A stretch of 25,298 nucleotides of DNA from JBCFBK01 sp038562555 (GTDB lineage Bacteria; Bacteroidota; Bacteroidia; Bacteroidales; Prolixibacteraceae): the NCBI GenBank assembly GCA_038562555.1, contig JBCFBK010000068.1:1-25298 (forward strand), given 5' to 3'. The notes beneath the pieces were generated by a model. The model did no database searches and had not been told where the DNA came from. It saw only the letters and a program-made list of their open reading frames with translations. Made by a program: the position numbers and the translations under genes. Positions 7,903 through 14,326 of the stretch are shown here, one piece after another. Each line of letters begins with the position of its first letter. Position 1 is the first letter of the stretch.

Positions 7903-9890
7903 GATCTGCTGTTTTTAATGGTATCATATTCTTCGGTTAATTCAATACAGGCCTGTTCGCATATGTTTTCAAGCTGAAGAACCATTTCCTGAATTCCCTC
8001 CGATCGCAATTGAGTACTTGCATAATCCTGAACTTTTTTTGCCATGTCTTCGAAATCGGAACTAATTCCCATAATTGAAAACGAGGGGATTATTTTATGA
8101 ACGGCCGAATACAACGAGTTCCAGTCTTTTTCCAGCAGTCCTTGTTTCATGGCATTGATTAGCGGAGGGGTTTGTTTTAAATAAAGAGAGATCATCTCCA
8201 TCATCAGTATCCTGTTCGATTTGGTACGAATAGTCAAATATTCCAGGTTCGTGCATTTGGTCCTTGCGTAGTCACTCATTACATTCGTATCGGATCCGGT
8301 AGCCGGCGATTTTTTTTTCATGAGGCCAATCATTTTGCTGTATAGTAATCGTTCATCGACTGGTTTTGCAATATAGTCATTCATGCCAACTGTGTTGCAT
8401 TTCGCCAGATCAACGGTCGTGACATCCGCGGTCAGGGCGATGATAGGAATGTCCGATTTCATTCCGTTCCGGATGTATTCCGTAGCTTCAAAACCATTCA
8501 TTTCGGGCATCTGCAGATCCATTAAAATGATATCATACGATTTGGTCCGCAATTTCTCAATGGCTATTTTCCCGTTGTCTGCAATATCGCATCCAAATCC
8601 AAAATCGTCCAGTAATGTTTTCATTAGTAATTGATTGAGTGCGATGTCTTCCACAACCAATACGTTGATATTGATCATATCGGCATCCAATTCAACCGAT
8701 TCAGTTTCTAATTCAGCTTTTGCATTCGTTTTCAGAAAGCTTAAAATAAAACTGAATTCAGATCCCTCATTAACGTTGCTTTTTACATGAATACTTCCCC
8801 CCTGCGATTCTACCAATTGCTTAACAATGGCAAGTCCCAATCCCGTTCCTCCATACAAACGCGATGTTCCGCTGGATGCCTGCTGGAAGTTTTCAAAGAT
8901 CTTTTCCAGTTTATTTCCCGCGATTCCGATCCCGGTATCGGCCACTGCAAATTCTATACGTACCTTTTCATCACTTTCGTCCAGGAGTCTGACACTCACC
9001 GTGATTTTTCCTTTTCCTGTAAATTTTACAGCATTACTCAACAGGTTTAATATAATCTGGTGTAATCGCACCGGATCGCCAAGCACTACCTCGGGAATTC
9101 TTTTGTCATATTCTCTGACCAGTTTTAAATTCTTTTCCTGGATTTTAGTTTCGAATAAATGAAGCATGGCTGATAACGATAAAGCCATTTTAAACGGGAT
9201 TTTTTCAAATGTCATTTTGCCGGCGTCGACTTTTGCCAGATCCAGGATGTCGTTAATGAGTACAATCAATGCTTCGCCGCTCATTTTTATGGCATTGAGG
9301 TATTCCTTTTGTTTTACCGTCAGGTCCGTTTTCAGCACGACCTTTGTAAAACCAATGATGGCGTTCATGGGCGTGCGGATTTCGTGACTCATGTTTGACA
9401 AAAACTGCTGTTTTGCTTTTACCGCCGCTTCGGCAAGTAACGTAGCGCTTTCGGCCCTGCTTTTTGCTTCTTCAGCAATCTGTGTGGCCATTTCAGCATA
9501 CCCGATCGCTTCTTTCAGTTCTGTGGCAATTCTTTTCTGTTCCGTAACATCCCGGGCAACAATGACTACTCCAAGTACATGGCCACTGTCATCTTTGTAA
9601 ACCGAGCCATTGAACAATACGTCGGTTAGCTTGCCGTCTTTATGGCAAATGGTAAGGGGTGAATCTGTCACTGATCCGTTTGAAAATACCTCCTGATACA
9701 CTTCACGCGCTTTTTGCGGCTCGGTAAAATAATCAAGAAAGTCACTGCCTGTCAGTTCTTCCCGTGTTAGTCCGGTAATGTTAACAAGGGCTCCGTTCAT
9801 ATTTGTGATCTTACCCTCGGCACTAATGGTGATTAGGGGGTCCAGACTGGCTTCGATCAGGTTACGCGACAGCGTTAATGTTCTTTCCAT
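7899..9890 (-). CDS. soluble PAS hybrid histidine kinase with receiver and HPt-like domain
   Basis: From ATG at 9888-9890 the protein has 663 aa. An in-frame TTG at 9939-9941 would add 17 residues but would overlap the upstream araC gene by 44 bp, so I prefer the ATG. Domains in order are PAS (about 10-118), a coiled linker (120-160), HisKA with H169 in SNMSHEIRTPMN, HATPase with N box LSNAVKF (284-290), G1 DTGIGI (318-323) and G2 GGTGLGLA (347-354), a receiver with D458 in ILMDLQMP and K509, and a C-terminal HPt-like helical region with H598 in AVHKIIPSF. No transmembrane segment is visible, so it senses a cytoplasmic or redox signal. It lies in one operon with the AraC-type regulator and the response regulator, implying a phosphorelay H-D-H-D. 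Confidence 0.93.
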   Translation of the reverse strand: MERTLTLSRNLIEASLDPLITISAEGKITNMNGALVNITGLTREELTGSDFLDYFTEPQKAREVYQEVFSNGSVTDSPLTICHKDGKLTDVLFNGSVYKDDSGHVLGVVIVARDVTEQKRIATELKEAIGYAEMATQIAEEAKSRAESATLLAEAAVKAKQQFLSNMSHEIRTPMNAIIGFTKVVLKTDLTVKQKEYLNAIKMSGEALIVLINDILDLAKVDAGKMTFEKIPFKMALSLSAMLHLFETKIQEKNLKLVREYDKRIPEVVLGDPVRLHQIILNLLSNAVKFTGKGKITVSVRLLDESDEKVRIEFAVADTGIGIAGNKLEKIFENFQQASSGTSRLYGGTGLGLAIVKQLVESQGGSIHVKSNVNEGSEFSFILSFLKTNAKAELETESVELDADMININVLVVEDIALNQLLMKTLLDDFGFGCDIADNGKIAIEKLRTKSYDIILMDLQMPEMNGFEATEYIRNGMKSDIPIIALTADVTTVDLAKCNTVGMNDYIAKPVDERLLYSKMIGLMKKKSPATGSDTNVMSDYARTKCTNLEYLTIRTKSNRILMMEMISLYLKQTPPLINAMKQGLLEKDWNSLYSAVHKIIPSFSIMGISSDFEDMAKKVQDYASTQLRSEGIQEMVLQLENICEQACIELTEEYDTIKNSRS

Positions 9891-9897
9891 CTTTTTG

Positions 9898-10488
9898 TTA
9901 TAATGACTTATCCTGTGAAATGATATTTCCAATTTCTTCAATCGGACTTCGTCTTTTTTCTTTCATTTGCTTGAAGTGAGAAGGTGTGAGGCCGGTCATT
10001 TTTTTAAATTGATTGGATAAATGCGCCACACTGCTGTAATTCATTTTCCAGGCAATTTCTGTTATATTTAATTCACCGTAAATAATCAGTTCCTTAATCC
10101 GTTCAATTTTATGCGAAATGATAAACTGCTCGATTGTAGTCCCCTGTACTTCTGAAAACAAATTGGACATGTAGGTATAATCGTAATCTAATTTTTCACT
10201 TAAGAAATTAGAAAAATTTGTTTTGATCAGCTCGTTGGAATAGTGGACCATTTCAATGATGGTATTCTTAATCCGTTCGATCAGTACAGCCCGCTTGTCG
10301 TCCATTAATTCAAATCCTGACTCGAGCAGGGCAGTTTTAAGCTGGTTTAGCTGTGTGACAGAAAGGTTTTCCATAATCTCAACCTCTCCCAAATCGACCA
10401 GGATAAAATGCAGTCCGAGTTTTTTCAGATCTTCCTTGACCGCCATTTTGCAGCGGTTGCTCACCATGTATTTAACGTAAAGTTTCAA
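9898..10488 (-). CDS. AraC-type regulator with N-terminal HMA-like domain
   Basis: The protein has 196 aa. The C-terminal ~100 residues are an AraC/XylS double helix-turn-helix; visible landmarks are INGELNI-type helix 1 (GELNITEIAWKMNYSSVAHL) and the family signature SNQFKKMTGLTPSHFK. The N-terminal ~65 residues (LYVKYMVSNRCKMAV up to LLESGFEL) follow the ferredoxin-like heavy-metal-associated pattern, but the CxxC is reduced to SxxC (S10, C13). A family with this N-terminus is common in Bacteroidota and is not well characterised. The gene opens the operon with the hybrid kinase (7 bp gap to its ATG) and its own upstream region carries the 40-bp direct repeat, so autoregulation is likely. 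It has no sugar-binding cupin domain, unlike classical AraC. Confidence 0.9.
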   Translation of the reverse strand: MKLYVKYMVSNRCKMAVKEDLKKLGLHFILVDLGEVEIMENLSVTQLNQLKTALLESGFELMDDKRAVLIERIKNTIIEMVHYSNELIKTNFSNFLSEKLDYDYTYMSNLFSEVQGTTIEQFIISHKIERIKELIIYGELNITEIAWKMNYSSVAHLSNQFKKMTGLTPSHFKQMKEKRRSPIEEIGNIISQDKSL

Positions 10489-10575
10489 ATGTATGTCGGA
10501 TATTAGGCTTAATTCTTGAGTAGAAGTTTAAAGCTGAATTCAGGGATCATAATACGCAATTTAAGCAAAGGGTGA

Positions 10576-10615
10576 ATTACATAACTTTATAAATAAGTTA
10601 CATCATTCTCACATT
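10576..10615 (-). promoter_or_regulatory. 40-bp direct-repeat operator, copy D (upstream of araC-kinase operon)
   Basis: ATTACATAACTTTAT starts at 10576 and GTTACATCATTCTCACAT at 10597, a spacing of 21 bp. It lies 87 bp upstream of the AraC-type gene start and abuts the ompA terminator hairpin. At the conserved -7 position the sequence is TATTATGA (complement of 10547-10554), a weak match, so this promoter may be the poorest of the set or use a shifted start. Its presence makes the regulator a probable member of its own regulon. Confidence 0.65.
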
Positions 10616-10650
10616 AAAGAAATCCACCTCTCAGAGCGTGGATTCTTTTT
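10616..10650 (-). terminator. intrinsic terminator after ompA-type gene
   Basis: Arms AATCCAC (10621-10627) and GTGGATT (10638-10644) enclose a second pairing CTCT/AGAG (10628-10636) with one bulged base. On the minus strand the stem is followed by TTTCTTT, and on the plus strand by TTCTTTTT, so it can act in both directions. It is 60-90 bp past the ompA stop. A smaller hairpin (GCAGAC/GTCTGC, 10654-10675) precedes it. Confidence 0.62.
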
Positions 10651-10710
10651 CGGGCAGACAAAAGGGGAAGTCTGCTGTTACATAGTAATCTGGGGAAATA
10701 TTGTTGACTG

Positions 10711-11523
10711 TTATTGATACAGAAGTTTATAAAGTTCTTTCAGGTCTGGCGATAAAATAACTTCAGTCCTCCTGTTTCCGGCACGTCCTTCAACCGTGTC
10801 GTTCGATTTTACGGGATGGAACTGACTTCTGCCGGTGGCCAGGATCCGGACCGGATCGGCACCATTATCAATTGTCAAAATACGGACAATCGACGTCGCC
10901 CTTGCTGTGCTAAGGTCCCAGTTATCTTTAAACTGATTGGTTTTTATGGGTACATTATCGGTATGGCCTTCGATCATAACCGTTATATCTTTTGTGTTAT
11001 TGAGCACTTGTGCAAGCGACTTAAGTGCTTCTTTTCCTTTCGGGTCAATGACGGCGCTGCCTGACTTGAACAACAGTTTTTCCTGAAGCGAGACATATAC
11101 GTTCCCGTCTTTGGTGTAGACCGAGAGTTCATCGGTTTTGTAGTTCAGCAGGGCGTCGGCAATAGAATTTTTAAGTTTGGCCATGACGTCCTTTTGGGAC
11201 TGAATCATATGTTGAAGATCCCTTAAGCGTTTCGCCTGATCGGCAATAGTCAGTTTTGATTCGGTTGAAAGGGAATTCAGTTCTGTTTGAATCGAACTGT
11301 TTTCATCTTTAAGGGATGCCGTTTCCGATTGAAGTTTTTCTACTTTAGAGTAGCACTCGGTCAGCTGAGTTTGTGTATTGGCACTGTCTTGTTGCAATTC
11401 ATTTACCCTGGCTTGTGAAACCAGAAGTTTTTTGCCGGGGCCACATGAAATAAATAACAAGCTAATAATCAGGAGTAGTAATGGGATAGCGTGAAATGTT
11501 CCTTTTAATCGACTGGTATACAT
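10711..11523 (-). CDS. OmpA-family peptidoglycan-binding lipoprotein with coiled coil
   Basis: This 270-aa protein has a signal peptide ending in a lipobox (FISC, C27). A coiled coil of about residues 35-120, rich in Gln, Glu, Lys and Ser, separates the lipid anchor from a C-terminal OmpA-like domain at about 145-262. The OmpA domain shows FKSGSAVIDPKG, VMIEGHTDNVP and the arginine-containing AGNRRTEVIL, which are the peptidoglycan-binding landmarks. It should tether the outer membrane to the cell wall. The start is ATG at 11521-11523. The gene stands alone between its own direct-repeat promoter (copy G) and a hairpin terminator, so it is probably monocistronic and belongs to the inferred stress regulon. 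Confidence 0.92.
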   Translation of the reverse strand: MYTSRLKGTFHAIPLLLLIISLLFISCGPGKKLLVSQARVNELQQDSANTQTQLTECYSKVEKLQSETASLKDENSSIQTELNSLSTESKLTIADQAKRLRDLQHMIQSQKDVMAKLKNSIADALLNYKTDELSVYTKDGNVYVSLQEKLLFKSGSAVIDPKGKEALKSLAQVLNNTKDITVMIEGHTDNVPIKTNQFKDNWDLSTARATSIVRILTIDNGADPVRILATGRSQFHPVKSNDTVEGRAGNRRTEVILSPDLKELYKLLYQ

Positions 11524-11560
11524 GATTTAATTTTTTTTTCGTGAAGACATTTTCACCCTC

Positions 11561-11629
11561 CAAAGGTGATGGTTCCAATCCTGATATGTATTATATAATT
11601 TCAATTAAAAATTACATGATTCACAGGAT
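11561..11629 (-). promoter_or_regulatory. 40-bp direct-repeat operator, copy G, with -7 element (upstream of ompA-type gene)
   Basis: ATTATATAATTTCAA starts at 11590 and ATTACATGATTCACAGGAT starts at 11611, spacing 21 bp. This copy is closest in sequence to copy C. Downstream, after 21 bp, lies CACCTTTG (complement of 11561-11568), five of six fixed bases of TAnnTTTG, at the same distance as in copies A, B and C. The gene start is 37 bp beyond it. Confidence 0.65.
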
Positions 11630-11719
11630 ATTATCGGTTTATGAAAACATCTCCTGCCGGGCGGTTAAAAATAGACATATAGTAACGAATCATCGCCAGC
11701 CGGTTCATTCCGATATTTT

Positions 11720-12969
11720 TTACAAGGTGTTTATCATCTTGACTAATAAGGAAGGATTAAGTGGTTTCGCGATGTAGTTATTGCATCCGGCCTCGATCGC
11801 CTTAGCCCGGTCTCCTGACAAAGCATATGCGGTTTGGGCAATAATGAGAACGTTATTATTGAATTTGCGGATCTGCCTGGTGGCTTCATAACCATCCATC
11901 TCCGGCATTTTAATGTCCATAAGTACCAGGTCAATATCAGGGTGAATGCGGCAGGCCTCAACCGCCTCAGTTCCGGTGACAGCCCGAATGACTTCTTTCG
12001 CGATTTTTTTTGTTGCAATTGTAATGAGCGTTTCTGATAAGTGATCATCTTCGGCGATCAATATTTTTAGCTTTTTTTTGATTTGAAACTCTGCCATCAG
12101 CTCGTCTGTTTCGGCGGAAATATTCCTTGGTTCCTTTATGAAGTCATGTGGAATGGTAAAATAAAAGGTTGAACCCTTTTTTTCTGTGAGTCCTTCAGTT
12201 ATGAATCTACCCAAATCACTCTCAACCCAGATTTCACCGCCCAGCATTTCAACATAAGCTTTGGAGATAGCCAGACCCAATCCAGCTCCTTCATAATTTC
12301 GGGTCAGTAATTCGCCGACCTGCCTGCATCGTTCACAGATGAGTTCTTTATGCGCATGAAGGATGTCCATTCCGGTGTCTTTCACAAAAAATTCGATATA
12401 AGTATCCTTTTTCTTATAACCAATGGAGCCGGGGTCCGTAAATTTTATGGCATTTTTTACAAGGTTACTGAGCACGGCAAAGACTTTCTCTTTGTTTGTG
12501 TTGCTAAAGGCGTCTTCAGCGATCAGCCGGTTTTCAGAGAAAACAGCTAGTCTCTTTTGTTCAGCTTTTTGTTTGAAAAGGCCCGAAAAGTCCTCCATTT
12601 GCTCCTTTACATTCATCCCGGGAAGAAAAATTTCCTTGTGTCCGGACTCCACGTTCGAGAGACTGATGATATCATTGATGATATTGAGTATTTGGGTACC
12701 GTTTTTCCCAATAATATGAATATACTCCTGTTGTTTATTCCCGGTTAAAGAGGGCTCTTTAAGAAGGTCGGTAAAACCCAGAATCCCATTCATCGGCGTT
12801 CTGATTTTATGGTTCATACTTGCGAAAAAGCGGATTTTGAGCTATCTTTTTTTTCTGTCTTTCCTTTGGCTTCGATCAGTTCTTCCTCCGTACGATAACG
12901 AATTTCAGAAGCGATCAATGCTTTCTTTAATGTCGTTTTTCGGATCTTCTTTTCCTTGTTTTTTCCCAT
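11720..12969 (-). pseudogene. frameshifted, decaying hybrid histidine kinase
   Basis: Two adjacent frames together make one kinase. ATG at 12967-12969 opens 51 codons (MGKNKEKKIRK... ending DSSKSAFSQV) that stop at 12814-12816. The other frame resumes with FFASMNHKIRTPMNGILGF and runs to 11720. Adding one base in the A5 run at 12825-12829 would join them as DSSKSAF-FASMNHKIRT, the normal HisKA entry. The distal part carries HisKA, HATPase and a receiver (MDIKMP acceptor, AKP lysine). The kinase half is degraded: H-box Glu is Lys (NHKIRT), G1 reads DTGMDI rather than DTGIGI, and the F box reads ICERCRQ. The receiver looks intact. An internal ATG at 12815-12817 could give a 365-aa product lacking the dimer-forming first helix turn. 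It follows bfr by 72 bp on the same strand. Confidence 0.8.
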
Positions 12970-13041
12970 GATTTTGTTTTTCTAAACTTTCAGGTTTCAG
13001 TTAGGTAATCAAATGTGCAGTTCTTTTAGACGGAGATTTTT

Positions 13042-13506
13042 TCAATTTTGACTGCCCAGATAGCTCTCCAGTCCCATTTGATCAATCTGTACAAGCTGTA
13101 TCTCATTCCAGTCGACATGGCCTTCTTCCATTTTGAGAATTATTGTTAAGAGGTCTGCTGTGGCCTGATCTTCAACCCCCCGGGAAAGTTTAATCGCATT
13201 GTTGTATGCGTATACGGCCTCAAGCTCATCGTGATTTTGATTGCCAATCATTTCCTCCACCGTTTTGCCAATTTTTATAGCGTTTAGTTTAGAAACAGTT
13301 GGTGTTCCGTCAAAAAATATAATTCGCTTGATAAGCCACTCTGCATGATGCATTTCGTCCATTGCCTGTTTTCGAATGGCAAGATGAAGTTTGCCGTAAC
13401 CCCAGTTTTCCAACATTTCAGCATGAACCATATATTGGTTTATGGCAGTCAGTTCATCGGCAAGCAGTGAATTCAAAACGCTTAGTAATTCCAGATTCCC
13501 TTTCAT
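13042..13506 (-). CDS. bfr: bacterioferritin
   Basis: This 154-aa protein is the size of classical bacterioferritin. The di-iron ferroxidase ligands are all present at the canonical positions: E18, E51, H54, E94, E127 and H130. M52, the residue that binds haem between subunits in Escherichia coli Bfr, is also present. It should form a 24-subunit shell that oxidises and stores iron and removes hydrogen peroxide. The start is ATG at 13504-13506. Two copies of the 40-bp direct repeat lie upstream (E at 63 bp, F at 187 bp), the only gene here with two. The frameshifted kinase follows on the same strand and is probably co-transcribed. Confidence 0.96.
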   Translation of the reverse strand: MKGNLELLSVLNSLLADELTAINQYMVHAEMLENWGYGKLHLAIRKQAMDEMHHAEWLIKRIIFFDGTPTVSKLNAIKIGKTVEEMIGNQNHDELEAVYAYNNAIKLSRGVEDQATADLLTIILKMEEGHVDWNEIQLVQIDQMGLESYLGSQN

Positions 13507-13569
13507 TGGTATGAATTTTAATTAATGAATTTTGAAAAGGCTAAGCTCGGAACCTAAAACAACGAATGG

Positions 13570-13609
13570 ATTACAGCATTTCTGAAAAAAGTTACATCAT
13601 TCACACATG
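13570..13609 (-). promoter_or_regulatory. 40-bp direct-repeat operator, copy E (proximal to bfr)
   Basis: ATTACAGCATTTCTG starts at 13570 and GTTACATCATTCACACAT at 13591, spacing 21 bp. It lies 63 bp upstream of the bfr ATG. The conserved -7 position holds GAGCTTAG (complement of 13541-13548), four of six fixed bases of TAnnTTTG. Confidence 0.66.
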
Positions 13610-13693
13610 ATCTGTATCAGATGTGTGACCCGATCGGGTATAATCTTTTAATAGGTTGAGTAACTTATTTTTATAACTTATCATTGGAAATGT

Positions 13694-13733
13694 GTTACAT
13701 GACTTTTGGGAAAAGTTACATCATTCGCACACG
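13694..13733 (-). promoter_or_regulatory. 40-bp direct-repeat operator, copy F (distal to bfr)
   Basis: GTTACATGACTTTTG starts at 13694 and GTTACATCATTCGCACAC at 13715, spacing 21 bp. It lies 124 bp upstream of copy E and 37 bp past the 3' end of the PAS gene. No -7-like sequence is seen at the conserved distance, so it may be an auxiliary site for copy E rather than a second promoter. Confidence 0.6.
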
Positions 13734-13770
13734 AGGTGTAAACAGGAAGGAGAATATGCAGAAAATAAGT

Positions 13771-14322
13771 TTAGCGATTGAAGCCTGAAAGATCCAATAC
13801 CGACAGCATACACTTTTGATCGTCGTCGGTAACAATGCCTTCCATGTAGACCCGGCACAAAGGGGTGTTATCATATCCCAGCGTCACTTCACATGATTGC
13901 TTGACATTACTGGCATAAACTTCCCTGAAGAAGTTGTTGAATACATTCCGTGATTCCTCTGAAATAAATAGCTTAAAGTTGCTGTTTATCAGGCTAAAGC
14001 GTTTGTCTTTCAAAAGCTCAGCCGCCGTAAAGTTTAGATCGCAGATGCTGCCGTCTGTGTCGAGCGTAAAGTAACCCATCGGTGCAAAATCGTACAACAT
14101 GGTGTATTTTTTAAGAGCCGTTTCCGCCCGCTCATAAGCCTGACGCAATTCTTCGTTCTGCATTTCCAATTCAATCTGGTGAACCTGAAGTTCGTGCAGG
14201 AGTCGTGTAACATCGGTCCCCATATCAGGAACTTCCGGTTTTTTTTGTTTTATCTTCAGTTGCTCTTCCGCTTTTTTCCGGAGGTCCCGGGCATCGGTGA
14301 AATCGTGTTCTTCGTTAATCAT
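13771..14322 (-). CDS. PAS-domain protein, companion of CheB-CheR fusion
   Basis: This 183-aa protein has a charged N-terminal coiled coil (residues 20-75, including LLHELQVHQIELEMQNEEL, a helix often found before PAS domains in chemotaxis-like signalling proteins) and one PAS domain (about 76-180: YDFAPMGYFTLDTDGSICDLN). It has no kinase, HTH or enzymatic output. It starts 4 bp after the stop of the CheB-CheR-PAS fusion, so they form a tight two-gene unit and probably interact through the coiled coils. The ligand or redox cofactor of the PAS domain cannot be told from sequence. Confidence 0.86.
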   Translation of the reverse strand: MINEEHDFTDARDLRKKAEEQLKIKQKKPEVPDMGTDVTRLLHELQVHQIELEMQNEELRQAYERAETALKKYTMLYDFAPMGYFTLDTDGSICDLNFTAAELLKDKRFSLINSNFKLFISEESRNVFNNFFREVYASNVKQSCEVTLGYDNTPLCRVYMEGIVTDDDQKCMLSVLDLSGFNR

Positions 14323-14326
14323 GGCG

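Noticed and set aside
9891..9941. TTG start giving the hybrid kinase 17 more residues
   Set aside because: It would overlap the araC-type gene by 44 bp, and the ATG at 9890 lies just before the PAS domain.
13651..13690. Possible eighth copy of the direct repeat near TAACTT sequences
   Set aside because: It lacks the GTTACA core and the 21-bp spacing; similarity is limited to AT-rich sequence.
14180..14210. TGTAAC half-site inside the PAS gene
   Set aside because: No second half-site at 21 bp and no ATTC extension; it is within coding sequence and a chance match.
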